In this document: in pieces, positions 48,096 through 57,200 of the stretch
How the letters are laid out: every line of letters starts with the position of its first letter
Numbering within the stretch: position 1 is the first letter of the stretch
Source of the DNA: Lysobacter antibioticus
GTDB taxonomy: Bacteria; Pseudomonadota; Gammaproteobacteria; Xanthomonadales; Xanthomonadaceae
Length of the DNA: 64,000 nucleotides
Assembly: GCF_001442535.1 (NCBI RefSeq)
Contig: NZ_CP013141.1
Span: 1,488,105 to 1,552,104, forward strand
Direction: 5' to 3'
Translations under genes and position numbers: made by a program
Notes under the pieces: generated by a model
The model's database searches: none
Seen by the model: only the letters and a program-made list of their open reading frames with translations
Told to the model about the DNA's origin: nothing

Positions 48096-49001
48096 TCAGG
48101 CCGCGAGGGTGTCGCGGCAGACGTGTTCGAGTTCGACGACGAGACCGGCGGTGCGCCGAGCGGCATCCTGATGGGCGGCCGAGAGCGACTGCAGGGGCAG
48201 GCGCAGACCATGGCCGATGCCCTGGGCGCTGAGCAAGGCCTTGACCGGAATCGGGTTCGGTTCCAGACCGAGGAAATCGTAGGCCGGGCGCAGACGCGCG
48301 TCCCAAGCCTCGGCCTCGGCGCCGCGACCGGCGCGGGCCAGGTCGGCGAGACGGCGGAACGCCGCCGGCAGCACATTGGAACCGACCGAAATGATGCCGT
48401 CGGCGCCGGCGAGCATGGCCCGGCAGGCGGTCGGGTCGTCGCCGCTGAGCACCGCGAAGCCCTCGCTCTTGAACGGCAACAAGGCCTGCATCCGCTGCGG
48501 GTCTGACACCGCTTCCTTGATGCCGACGATGCCCGGATGACCGGCCAGCTCGGCCACGGTCTCCGGCAGCAGGTCGCCGCCGGTACGGCCGGGCACGTTG
48601 TAGAGCACCACCGGCAAGGCGTCGTCGTCGGCGATCGCACGGAAGTGCGCGACCAGGCCGGCCTGGGTCGGGCGCACGTAGGGCGGGGTCACGACCAGCG
48701 CCGCGTCGGCGCCGAGGGCAGCCACGTGACGGGTCAGTTCGATGGTTTTGGCGGTATTGGACAAGCCGGTGCCGGCCAGCACCGGAATGCGGCCGGCGAC
48801 GAATTCGACCGCGGCGCGCAGCACGGCGTCGTATTCGGCGTCGTAGAGCGCGGCGGCCTCGCCGGTCGAGCCGGCGACCACGACGGCCTGGGTGCCGCCT
48901 TCCAGCTGCATCGCCAGCAGTTTGTGCCAGGCGTCCAGGTCGATTTCGCCGGACGCGGTGAAAGGCGTCGCCAGCGCGGTGATGCTGCCGGAAAGTCGCA
49001 A
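48096..49001 (-). CDS. dapA: 4-hydroxy-tetrahydrodipicolinate synthase
   Basis: The 301-aa class I aldolase condenses pyruvate with aspartate semialdehyde for lysine and peptidoglycan. It has [10 protein letters not shown], the Tyr of [14 protein letters not shown], and the Schiff-base Lys of [14 protein letters not shown]. Its promoter must lie in the 226 nt between it and the divergent gcvR-like gene. Confidence 0.96.
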   Translation of the reverse strand: MRLSGSITALATPFTASGEIDLDAWHKLLAMQLEGGTQAVVVAGSTGEAAALYDAEYDAVLRAAVEFVAGRIPVLAGTGLSNTAKTIELTRHVAALGADAALVVTPPYVRPTQAGLVAHFRAIADDDALPVVLYNVPGRTGGDLLPETVAELAGHPGIVGIKEAVSDPQRMQALLPFKSEGFAVLSGDDPTACRAMLAGADGIISVGSNVLPAAFRRLADLARAGRGAEAEAWDARLRPAYDFLGLEPNPIPVKALLSAQGIGHGLRLPLQSLSAAHQDAARRTAGLVVELEHVCRDTLAA

Positions 49002-49227
49002 GTGAAGACCTACTAAGTGGAGTTCGCGTCCGCAGCCGTGCTGTGGAGCGGTCGGGGGCCATTATTCCAGCGGGCGGGCCGGTGCGGAAACGTGCGCCGG
49101 TGCAGCCACGCACGGGACGATGTTACTTGCGGCCCGAAAGCGCGGGCAAGTATGCTCCCTTCAGCCGCAGCCCGTCCGCGGGCCGCCGTTCATATCCGAG
49201 CATCACGCTCCCCTTGCAGGCGCCGCC

Positions 49228-49788
49228 TTGACCGATTCCGCTTCCCGGCCGTCGCCGAACGAAAACCACCTCCTGATCAACGCCTATACGACGCATCCGG
49301 AGTCGCCGCTATTGTCGGTGACGCGCCGGATCGCCGATTCGGGCTGCAATCTCGTCGATGCGCGCCTGTCCACGGTGGGCCGCGACGTCTCGGTGACCGC
49401 GCTGGCGGTCGGCTCCTGGGACTCGGTCGCCAAGCTCGAGGCCATGCTCACGCGCCTGGAGCGCGAGGAAGGCCTGAAGCTGGTCTGGTACCGCACCGGC
49501 GCCAAGCAGGTGCAGTCCAACCTGCTGCCCTACATCGTCGAGGTCGTGGCCGCCGACAAGCCCGGCATCCTGTTCCAGCTCGCCGACTTCTTCGACCGCC
49601 AAGGCATCACCATCGAAAGCCTGCATTGCTCGCGTTATCGCGCGATGCAGACCGGCGCCGACATGTTTTCGGCGCAGATCACCATCGGCGTGCCCTCGAG
49701 CATGCACATCGCCGCCCTGCGCGACGATTTCCTCGAGTTCTGCGACCATCTGAACCTAGACGCCATCATGGACCCGATGAAGTTCTGA
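49228..49788 (+). CDS. gcvR: glycine cleavage system regulator-like ACT protein
   Basis: The 186-aa product has two ACT domains: LLINAYTTHPESPLLSVTRRIADSGCNLVDARLS and YIVEVVAADKPGILFQLADFFDRQGITIESLH (given here in part). Family members bind glycine and antagonise GcvA. I chose the TTG at 49228 because MTDSASRPSP leads straight into the first domain; the ATG at 49120 adds non-conserved sequence. The dapA-gcvR-bcp order matches E. coli. It ends 2 nt before bcp. Confidence 0.85.
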   Translation: MTDSASRPSPNENHLLINAYTTHPESPLLSVTRRIADSGCNLVDARLSTVGRDVSVTALAVGSWDSVAKLEAMLTRLEREEGLKLVWYRTGAKQVQSNLLPYIVEVVAADKPGILFQLADFFDRQGITIESLHCSRYRAMQTGADMFSAQITIGVPSSMHIAALRDDFLEFCDHLNLDAIMDPMKF

Positions 49789-49790
49789 TC

Positions 49791-50276
49791 ATGCTCGATA
49801 CCGGCGACCACGCTTACGGCAAGAAAACCCCCGACCTCCCCCTGGCCCTGTCCGGCGGCGAGACGGTCAAGCTCAAGGACTATGCCGGCCAATGGCTGGT
49901 GCTGTACTTCTATCCGAAGGACAGCACCCCGGGCTGCACCACCGAAGGCCTGGATTTCAACGCCCTGCTGCCGAAGTTCAAGAAACTCGGCGCGACCGTG
50001 CTCGGCGTGTCGCGCGATTCGATCAAGTCGCACCAGAACTTCTGCACCAAGCAGGGCTTCAAGTTCGAGCTGGTCAGCGACGCCGACGAATCGGTGTGCA
50101 ACGCCTTCGGTGTGATCAAGGAAAAGAACCTGTACGGTCGCAAGTACATGGGCATCGAACGCAGCACCTTCCTGATCGACCCCAAGGGCGTCATCGCCCA
50201 GTCATGGCGACCGGTGAAAGTCGCTGGCCATGCCCAGGCCGTACTCGACGCACTCAAGGAACACGCCGCCCAGTGA
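49791..50276 (+). CDS. bcp: thioredoxin-dependent peroxiredoxin Bcp
   Basis: The 161-aa product reduces peroxides. The peroxidatic Cys is C49 in PKDSTPGCTTEG. There is no Cys five residues later as in E. coli Bcp; C85 (HQNFCTKQGF) probably resolves it, the pattern reported for Xanthomonas Bcp. GRKYMGIERSTFLIDPKGVI is typical of the family. The 2-nt gap after gcvR suggests coupling. Confidence 0.94.
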   Translation: MLDTGDHAYGKKTPDLPLALSGGETVKLKDYAGQWLVLYFYPKDSTPGCTTEGLDFNALLPKFKKLGATVLGVSRDSIKSHQNFCTKQGFKFELVSDADESVCNAFGVIKEKNLYGRKYMGIERSTFLIDPKGVIAQSWRPVKVAGHAQAVLDALKEHAAQ

Positions 50277-50499
50277 GGCCCCTCGTTTCCACGCTCGCAC
50301 GCTGTCCCGCCCCGCGGGTCACGGCGGCGCGGCCGTGCGCGCGCGCCGCTCGCCCGCCCTCGCCGCACTTGTGCGACCTACGCCCCGCCCCGGCGAGGGC
50401 CGCTGGCGGACACTCGCCTGAGCGCCTTCGCAGGCCTTGCCACCCCGTTCCGCCGTCGCAACGAAACGCACCACCCATCATCTCCGACGAGACTTCCGA

Positions 50500-51897
50500 A
50501 TGACCAGAAGCAAGCGGATCTATGTGCTCGACACCAACGTGCTCATGCACGACCCGACCGCGCTGTTCAAGTTCCAGGAACACGATGTCTACCTACCGAT
50601 GCAAGTCATCGAGGAGTTGGACAACGGCAAGAAAGGCACCTCCGAAGCCAGCCGCAACGCGCGCCAGGTCAGCCGCTTCCTCAACGAACTGATCCAGGCC
50701 GAAGGCACCGACAAGATCAGCAGCGGCATCACCCTCAACCGCCCGCAGGGGCTGCAGCTGCGCGGCGCGCAGAGCATCGGCAAGCTGCGCTTCCAGACCG
50801 GCTCGTTCGACGCCGGCAAGCGCTTCAGCGCGGTGATCCCGGACAACCAGATCCTCGGCGCGATCCTCGCCCTGCAGGAGCAGGAGCCCGGCGTGCCGGT
50901 GGTGTTCGTGTCCAAGGACATCAACCTGCGGATCAAGGCCTCGATCGCCGGCATCGTGTCGGAGGACTACGAGAACGATCGCGCGCTCGACGATTTCAGC
51001 CTGCTCTACACCGGCGCGACCGCGCTGCCGGACGACTTCTGGCAGCTTCACGGCAAGGACCTCAAGTCCTGGACCGAAAAGGGCCGCACCTATTACGAGA
51101 TCAGCCGCACCGAGAACGACGACTGGTACCCGAACCAGTTCCTCTACCTGCCCGGCGACGACGAGTCCGAACTCAAGGTCACCAAGGTCGGCGAAGACCG
51201 CGTGCAGTTGCAGATCGTCGACGATTTCCGTCATAACCAGCATGCGGTCTGGGGCATCATCGCGCGCAATCGCGAACAGAACTTCGCCCTCAACGCGCTG
51301 ATGGACCCGGAGATCGACTTCGTGACCCTGCTCGGCACCGCCGGCACCGGCAAGACCCTGCTCGCGCTCGCCGCCGGTTTGGCGCAGACCATGGACCAGC
51401 AGCGCTACCGCGAAATCATCATGACCCGCGCCACCGTCAGCGTCGGCGAGGACATCGGTTTCCTGCCCGGCACCGAAGAGGAAAAGATGACGCCGTGGAT
51501 GGGCGCGCTGACCGACAACCTGGAAGTGCTGACCCACAACCAGGAAGGCGGCGCCTGGGGCCGCGCGGCGACCAACGACCTGCTCGCCTCGCGCATCAAG
51601 ATCCGCTCGATGAACTTCATGCGCGGCCGCACCTTCCTGAGCCGCTGGCTGATCCTCGATGAAGCGCAGAACCTGACCCCGAAGCAGATGAAGACCCTGA
51701 TCACCCGTGCCGGCCCCGGCACCAAGATCGTCTGCCTCGGCAACGTCGAACAGATCGACACGCCGTATCTGACCGAGACCACCTCGGGTTTGACCTACGC
51801 GGTCGACCGCTTCAAGGGCTGGGCGCACAGCGCGCACGTGACCTTGCGCCGCGGCGAGCGTTCGAGGTTGGCCGATTACGCGTCCGAAGTGCTCTAA
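50500..51897 (+). CDS. PhoH family protein with N-terminal PIN domain (PhoH2 type)
   Basis: The 465-aa product joins a PIN ribonuclease domain (RIYVLDTNVLMHDPTALFKF, EELDNGKKG, DNQILGAILALQ) to a PhoH ATPase (LLGTAGTGKTLLALAAGL Walker A, RWLILDEAQNLTPKQMKTL Walker B, RAGPGTKIVCLGN). PhoH2 proteins unwind and cleave RNA in an ATP-dependent way. It is also called YlaK type. A terminator follows at 51922. Confidence 0.93.
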   Translation: MTRSKRIYVLDTNVLMHDPTALFKFQEHDVYLPMQVIEELDNGKKGTSEASRNARQVSRFLNELIQAEGTDKISSGITLNRPQGLQLRGAQSIGKLRFQTGSFDAGKRFSAVIPDNQILGAILALQEQEPGVPVVFVSKDINLRIKASIAGIVSEDYENDRALDDFSLLYTGATALPDDFWQLHGKDLKSWTEKGRTYYEISRTENDDWYPNQFLYLPGDDESELKVTKVGEDRVQLQIVDDFRHNQHAVWGIIARNREQNFALNALMDPEIDFVTLLGTAGTGKTLLALAAGLAQTMDQQRYREIIMTRATVSVGEDIGFLPGTEEEKMTPWMGALTDNLEVLTHNQEGGAWGRAATNDLLASRIKIRSMNFMRGRTFLSRWLILDEAQNLTPKQMKTLITRAGPGTKIVCLGNVEQIDTPYLTETTSGLTYAVDRFKGWAHSAHVTLRRGERSRLADYASEVL

Positions 51898-51921
51898 GCC
51901 TGTTGCGATACCGATGAACGG

Positions 51922-51956
51922 ATGCCGCGCGATGCGAGTCGCGCGGCATTTTGGTT
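51922..51956 (+). terminator. intrinsic terminator after the PhoH gene
   Basis: ATGCCGCGC and GCGCGGCAT enclose a 10-nt loop and are followed by TTTTGGTTTG. Confidence 0.75.
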
Positions 51957-52033
51957 TGTGGCGGCATCGGTCGCGGGAACGCGCAGAGACTGCAACGCCG
52001 ATGTTGTTCAGCGAAGCCGCGTGTTGTCGCAGG

Positions 52034-52064
52034 GTAGGAGCGGCGCAAGCCGCGACCGCGCCGT
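52034..52064. repeat. type B REP-like palindrome
   Basis: GGGTAGGAGCGGCGCAAGCC then GCGACCGCGCC; the next features to the right are copy B of the multi-hairpin element and thiD. Confidence 0.65.
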
Positions 52065-52084
52065 AACGGCCTCGCAGCGCATCC

Positions 52085-52372
<288 letters not shown>

Positions 52373-52386
52373 CAGAAGCAGAAGTA

Positions 52387-52416
52387 GGTGCAGGTGCAGG
52401 TGCAGGTGCAGGCTCG
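52387..52416. repeat. GTGCAG hexanucleotide repeat
   Basis: About five copies of GTGCAG in a row, 15 nt after the GCAACA run. It ends about 75 nt before the thiD start codon. Confidence 0.8.
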
Positions 52417-52490
52417 GCCGAGAGCCCCCTAACCCCCAACCACCTAAACGCCCCAATGCGGCATCCCCTCCAGTTGGGTACGCTTAGCCC

Positions 52491-53318
52491 ATGACCTCCC
52501 CGCTCCCCGCCAATACCCCCGTTCCCGTCAGCGCCCTCACCATCGCCGGCTCCGACTCCGGCGGCGGCGCCGGTATCCAGGCCGATCTCAAGACCTTCGC
52601 CGCGCACCGCGTGCACGGGCTCAGCGCGCTCGCGGCGCTGACCGCCCAGCACACCCGCGGGGTCACCGCAGTGCATGTGCCCGATACCGGCTTCCTGCGC
52701 GCGCAGATCGATGCCTGTTTCGACGATTTCGACGTGCGCGCGGTCAAGCTCGGCATGCTCGCCAACGCCGAGGTCATCCTTGCGGTCGCCGATGCGCTCG
52801 AGCACTACCGGCCCGAGTACGTGGTGCTCGATCCGGTCATGGTCGCGACCTCCGGGGCGCGCCTGCTCGAAGCATCGGCCCTGGACGCCATGCGCACGCG
52901 GTTGCTGCCGTTGGCGAGCCTGGTCACGCCGAACCTGCCGGAAGCGGAACTGCTGCTCGGCACCGCCATCGACGATCTCGCCGGCATGCACGCGGCTCTC
53001 GACGGCTTGTCGGCGCTCGGCGCACGTGCGGTGCTGCTCAAGGGCGGGCACCTGCCCGGGCACGGCGATGTCGTCGATCTGTTCGCCGACGGCATGCAGG
53101 TGCGCGAGATCGCGCACGCGCGCTTGCGAGTCGATGCCCATGGCACCGGCTGCACCCTGGCATCGGCGGTCGCGGCGAATCTTTGTCTCGGGCGCTCGCT
53201 CGAAGACGCCTGCGTGGCCGCGGCCGACTACGTGCACGCCGCGCTGCGCCTGGGCTATCGCCCGGGACGCAGCGAGGTGTTGGTGCTCGATCACTTCGGC
53301 GCGGCACCGCATGGCTGA
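52491..53318 (+). CDS. thiD: hydroxymethylpyrimidine/phosphomethylpyrimidine kinase
   Basis: The 275-aa thiamine-pathway kinase has [65 protein letters not shown] and the ATP/anion site [18 protein letters not shown]. No TPP riboswitch is seen upstream; the region is filled by repeats. It overlaps the hydrolase gene by 8 nt. Confidence 0.94.
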   Translation: MTSPLPANTPVPVSALTIAGSDSGGGAGIQADLKTFAAHRVHGLSALAALTAQHTRGVTAVHVPDTGFLRAQIDACFDDFDVRAVKLGMLANAEVILAVADALEHYRPEYVVLDPVMVATSGARLLEASALDAMRTRLLPLASLVTPNLPEAELLLGTAIDDLAGMHAALDGLSALGARAVLLKGGHLPGHGDVVDLFADGMQVREIAHARLRVDAHGTGCTLASAVAANLCLGRSLEDACVAAADYVHAALRLGYRPGRSEVLVLDHFGAAPHG

Positions 53319-54171
53319 TCGTCACGAGCCCACCGGTCTGCCGCTGCGCGCCGGGGACGGCCATCGCTGGAATCTGTACGCACGCGTCCCGACCGAACCG
53401 ACGGCGAGCCTGTTGTGGCTGCCCGCACTCGGCGTCGCCGCCCGCCATTACCTGCCCTTCGCCGACGCCCTGGCGGCGCGCGGCATTGCCGTTTACGTGC
53501 ACGAGTGGCGCGGCAACGGCAGCAGCAGCGTGCGCGCCAGCCGCGACAGCGACTGGGGCTATCGCGAGTTGTTGCTCGACGATCTGCCGGTCAGCGATGC
53601 CGCGGTCGCCGCAGCCCTGCCCCAGCTGCCGCGCATCATCGGCGGCCACAGCCTGGGCGGTCAGCTTGCCTGCATGCGCCTGGGCCTGGCTTCGCTGCGC
53701 AACGAGCCGGCGCTGCCGAGTTCGCTGTGGTTGGTCGCCAGCGGCGCGCCGTATTGGCGCACCTTCCCAATGCCGCAGCGGATCGCGATGCCGCCGATCT
53801 ACCGATTCCTACCCTGGCTCGCCCGCGTCAACGGCACCCTGCCCGGCCGCCGCATCGGTTTCGGCGGCAACGAGGCGCGCAGCCTGATCCGCGATTGGGG
53901 TCGTACCGCGCTGAGCGGCCGCTACGCTGCGGCCGGTATCGACGCCGATGTCGAAGCGGGCATGGCCCAGGTCGCGGTCGATGCACGCGCGGTCTCGATG
54001 GACGGCGATTGGCTGGTGCCGCCGGGATCGGTGCGTTATCTGCTGTCGAAGCTGCCGCGTGCGCAAAGCGAAAGCCTGTTGCTCGGAACGCGCGCGCTCG
54101 GCACCCGCGCCGATCATTTTTCCTGGATGAAGCAGCCCGAGGCGGTGGTCGAGGCGCTACTGCGCCGATAA
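53311..54171 (+). CDS. alpha/beta hydrolase
   Basis: The 286-aa product has LLWLPALGVAARHYLPFADALAARG and the nucleophile elbow GGHSLGGQLACMR (Ser), with a C-terminal His in RADHFSWMKQPEAVVEALL. These fit an alpha/beta hydrolase with a lid region. WRGNGSSSVRASRDSDWGY is typical of a proteobacterial subgroup with no assigned substrate. The 8-nt overlap with thiD implies co-translation. Confidence 0.85.
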   Translation: MADRHEPTGLPLRAGDGHRWNLYARVPTEPTASLLWLPALGVAARHYLPFADALAARGIAVYVHEWRGNGSSSVRASRDSDWGYRELLLDDLPVSDAAVAAALPQLPRIIGGHSLGGQLACMRLGLASLRNEPALPSSLWLVASGAPYWRTFPMPQRIAMPPIYRFLPWLARVNGTLPGRRIGFGGNEARSLIRDWGRTALSGRYAAAGIDADVEAGMAQVAVDARAVSMDGDWLVPPGSVRYLLSKLPRAQSESLLLGTRALGTRADHFSWMKQPEAVVEALLRR

Positions 54172-54182
54172 GCCCTGCTTTG

Positions 54183-54235
54183 GGGGAGGAGCGGCGTCCC
54201 ACAGGGATTTCCTCCGGTCACGCGACCACGCCGAT
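54183..54235. repeat. type B REP carrying the inserted module (25 nt)
   Basis: GGAGGAGCGGCG is followed by a 25-nt block (54197-54221) TCCCACAGGG...CCTCCGGTCAC, then GCGACCACG. A normal copy (GCGGTCGCGGCTCGCGCCGC then TCCTACCCC) lies at 54278-54305. Confidence 0.6.
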
Positions 54236-54277
54236 AACGCGCCGTCGCCGGTGTGGTGCCGCCGTTGATGCGGTATC

Positions 54278-54305
54278 GCGGTCGCGGCTCGCGCCGCTCC
54301 TACCC
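54278..54305. repeat. type B REP-like palindrome
   Basis: GCGGTCGCGGCTCGCGCCGC and TCCTACCCC form the usual imperfect hairpin. No gene lies between 54172 and 54460. Confidence 0.65.
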
Positions 54306-54460
54306 CGAAAGCGGCTTGCCCTCCGCGGCGATTTACGCCGAACCACCGATTTTTTACGGTGAATTTACGCAGTGACGGCGGTCGCGAAATAGCGGCTTTA
54401 CGCCCCCGGTTCCGAGAATGGCGATGTGGCCAGACAGGCCTCTCCCACCCGGAATCCATT

Positions 54461-55204
54461 ATGTCGTCGCATCATCTCTTTCGCAGCCGCGAAGCCGCCA
54501 CCCCGCTGATCCTGGCCGTCTGCGCCGGTATCGGCCTGCTTGCGCTGGGCACCCAGGCCCAAGCCGGCGAGCAGGACGCCGTCCAATTCAGCGGTACGGC
54601 CGCGCTCACCAGCGACTACGTCTGGCGCGGCAGCAGCCAGACCCAGGGCGACCCGGCCGTGCAGGTCGGCTTCAAGGCCGCCGCGGCCAACGGTTTCTAC
54701 GGCTCGGTGTGGGGCTCGAACGTCGAGTTCGCGCCGCAAACGCATGCCAGCAGCGAATTCGACTTCACCGTCGGCTGGGCCGGCAAGATCGCCGACGAGT
54801 GGGCGCTCGACGTCAACCTCCTGCACTACCGCTATCCGTCGACGACCAGCGACCTCAACTGGACCGAACTCAACGGCACCGTGACCTACCGCGACAATTA
54901 CTGGCTGTCGCTGGGTTACTCGAACGAAGCGCTCGGCAGCAAGGAACGCGGCATCTACAGCCAGATCGGCGCGCGCTTTCCGGTCAACGATGCGCTGCGT
55001 TTCGAAGCCGCGGTCGGCCACTACTACCTCGACGATGTTTACAACGACAGCTACACCCACGGCCAGCTCAGCGCGATCTGGGCCGTCAAAGCCCCCTTCG
55101 AGTTGCGCCTGACCGCGCACGCCACCGATTCCAGCGCCGAACGCATCTTCGGCGATTCGCTGGCCGGCTCGCGCATCGAAGCGGCCGTGCAAGCGTCCTT
55201 CTGA
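54461..55204 (+). CDS. TorF family putative porin
   Basis: The 247-aa product has a signal peptide (LILAVCAGIGLLALGTQAQA). Its beta-barrel of the TorF type starts VQFSGTAALTSDYVWRGSSQTQGDPAVQ and ends EAAVQASF with a terminal Phe. Family members are short outer-membrane proteins of unclear substrate. It lies just upstream of kdpF in the same direction, with CAGGAG only 14 nt before kdpF, and could be part of the kdp transcript. Confidence 0.88.
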   Translation: MSSHHLFRSREAATPLILAVCAGIGLLALGTQAQAGEQDAVQFSGTAALTSDYVWRGSSQTQGDPAVQVGFKAAAANGFYGSVWGSNVEFAPQTHASSEFDFTVGWAGKIADEWALDVNLLHYRYPSTTSDLNWTELNGTVTYRDNYWLSLGYSNEALGSKERGIYSQIGARFPVNDALRFEAAVGHYYLDDVYNDSYTHGQLSAIWAVKAPFELRLTAHATDSSAERIFGDSLAGSRIEAAVQASF

Positions 55205-55218
55205 CAGGAGTAACCCTC

Positions 55219-55311
55219 ATGCCCGGCTGGCTTTCCATGTTGTGCGCGGTTTCGGTCCTGGTGGCCGGCGCCTACCTGCTCTACGTCGTGCTGCGCCCGG
55301 AAGACTTCTAG
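55219..55311 (+). CDS. kdpF: KdpF small subunit
   Basis: The 30-residue product is one membrane helix (MLCAVSVLVAGAYLLYVVLR) ending PEDF, the typical size and shape of KdpF, which stabilises KdpABC. CAGGAG lies 8 nt before the ATG. It is followed by kdpA after 135 nt. Confidence 0.85.
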   Translation: MPGWLSMLCAVSVLVAGAYLLYVVLRPEDF

Positions 55312-55446
55312 TCCGCGCAGCCGCAATGCGGACCAGGACCGGTCCGCATCACTCTCCTCAGCGCCCGGACGGACTCACCGCTCGGGCGCGGTCCCTGAAG
55401 GCGCCGGATGCGCCGCGACGGACCCATTACCGCCCGGTGTTTCACC

Positions 55447-57189
55447 ATGATCGAAATCTTTCTCGTATTCGCGCTGGCGATCGGCCTGGGATGGCCGCTC
55501 GGCCAGTACCTGGCGCGAGTCATGCGCGGCGACCGATCGCGCCTGGACGCACTGTTCGGGCCACTGGAACGCTCGATCTATCGCATGATCGGCGTCGACG
55601 CCACGCGCGGCATGAGCTGGCGCGGCTACGCACTGGCGTTCGCCTTGAGCAACCTCGTGCTGGCCGTGCTGGTCTGGGTGTTGTTCATGACCCAGGCCTG
55701 GCTGCCGCTCAATCCGGACAACATTCCCAACCTGCGTTGGGACACCGCGCTGCACACGATGGTGTCCTTCCTCACCAACACCAACCAGCAGCATTACTCC
55801 GGCCAGGCGCAGCTGAGCTATCTCTCGCAGATGGTCGGCATCGTCGGCCTGCAGGTGGTCACGCCGATGATGGGCCTGGCGATCGTGGTCGCGACCTTGC
55901 GCGGCCTGTTCGGAGGGCGTCAGGCGATGGGCGTGCAAGGCGCGATGCCGGCCGAAGGCACGGCGCGCGACCTCGGCAATTACTGGGTCGACGTGACCCG
56001 CGCCACCCTGCGCTTCATGCTGCCGCTGTGCCTGGTGTGGGCGGTGCTGCTGACCTCGCAGGGCGTGCCCTCGACGTTGCAAGGCGCGGTCAGCGTAGCG
56101 CCGCTCGACCAAAGCGCCGGGCTGAAAGATCAGAAGATCCCCGTGGGGCCTGTCGCTTCCATGGTTGCGGCCAAGCAACTCGGCACCAACGGCGGCGGCT
56201 GGTACGGCCCGAACAGCGCGGTGCCGCTGGAGAACCCGACTCCGTTCGCCAATCTGCTGGAAACCCTGGCGCTGATCCTGATCCCGGTCGCGGTGACCTT
56301 CATGATCGGCCCATTCACCGGTCGCCGCCGCCTCACTGCCCTGGTGTTCGGCAGCATGCTGCTGATGTCGGTGATCTCCACCGGCCTGACCGTCGGATCG
56401 GAAGCCTATTCGTCGAGCAGCACCGACACTGCGCTGATGGAAGGCAAGGAAACCCGTTTCGGCGCCAGCGATTCGGCGCTTTGGACCGCGCTGACCACGC
56501 AAAGCAGCAACGGCTCGGTCAACGCCATGCACGACTCGCTGGCACCGCTGACCGGCGCGATGGCGATGGTCAACATGTTGATCAATGCGATCTGGGGCGG
56601 CATCGGCTGCGGCTTGCAGCAGTTCCTGGTCTATCTGTTGTTGTCGGTGTTCCTCGCCGGGCTGATGACCGGACGCACGCCCGAGCTGTTCGGACGCAAG
56701 ATCGAAGCGCCGGAAGTGCGCTTGCTGGCATTGCTGATCCTGCTGCAGCCGTTGGTCGTGCTGGGCTTCAGCGCGGTCGCCCTGGCGATCCCGTCGATCA
56801 CCGGCAACTCCAATCCGGGCTTCCACGGCATCAGTCAGGTGTTCTACGAGTACACCTCGGCCTACGCCAACAACGGCTCCGGCTTCGAGGGTCTCGGCGA
56901 TGCGACCTATTGGTGGAACCTGAGCTGCGCCGCCGTGCTCGCCCTCGGCCGCTACCCGGCGCTGATCATTCCGCTCGCGGTCGCCGGCCTGCTGTCGCGC
57001 AAACGGGTCGCGCCGGAAAGCGCCGGCACCTTGCACGCCGAAACGCCGACCTTCGCCCTGACCCTGATCGCGGTGATCGTGATCCTGACCGTCCTGCAAT
57101 TCATGCCCGCGCTGGTGCTCGGCCCCATCGCCGATCACCTGACGCTGTCTGCGAGCGCCGCACCGGCGCTGAGCAGCCCCGCTGCCTGA
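55447..57189 (+). CDS. kdpA: potassium-transporting ATPase subunit KdpA
   Basis: The 580-aa membrane protein forms the potassium channel of the Kdp pump. It has four pore-loop signatures, including TNTNQQHYSGQ, LGTNGGGWYGPNSAVPLENP and the TSAYANNGSGF loop. Ten or so hydrophobic helices are visible. MIEIFLVFALAIGLGWPLGQYLARVM is the expected first helix. Confidence 0.96.
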   Translation: MIEIFLVFALAIGLGWPLGQYLARVMRGDRSRLDALFGPLERSIYRMIGVDATRGMSWRGYALAFALSNLVLAVLVWVLFMTQAWLPLNPDNIPNLRWDTALHTMVSFLTNTNQQHYSGQAQLSYLSQMVGIVGLQVVTPMMGLAIVVATLRGLFGGRQAMGVQGAMPAEGTARDLGNYWVDVTRATLRFMLPLCLVWAVLLTSQGVPSTLQGAVSVAPLDQSAGLKDQKIPVGPVASMVAAKQLGTNGGGWYGPNSAVPLENPTPFANLLETLALILIPVAVTFMIGPFTGRRRLTALVFGSMLLMSVISTGLTVGSEAYSSSSTDTALMEGKETRFGASDSALWTALTTQSSNGSVNAMHDSLAPLTGAMAMVNMLINAIWGGIGCGLQQFLVYLLLSVFLAGLMTGRTPELFGRKIEAPEVRLLALLILLQPLVVLGFSAVALAIPSITGNSNPGFHGISQVFYEYTSAYANNGSGFEGLGDATYWWNLSCAAVLALGRYPALIIPLAVAGLLSRKRVAPESAGTLHAETPTFALTLIAVIVILTVLQFMPALVLGPIADHLTLSASAAPALSSPAA

Positions 57190-57200
57190 GGTAAGCCATC

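Noticed and set aside
49000..49227. Glycine riboswitch upstream of the gcvR-like gene
   Set aside because: The 226-bp gap with dapA shows no tandem aptamer pattern that I can recognise.
52373..52490. TPP riboswitch before thiD
   Set aside because: The region is hexanucleotide repeat and C-rich sequence; the CUGAGA and related conserved boxes are not seen.
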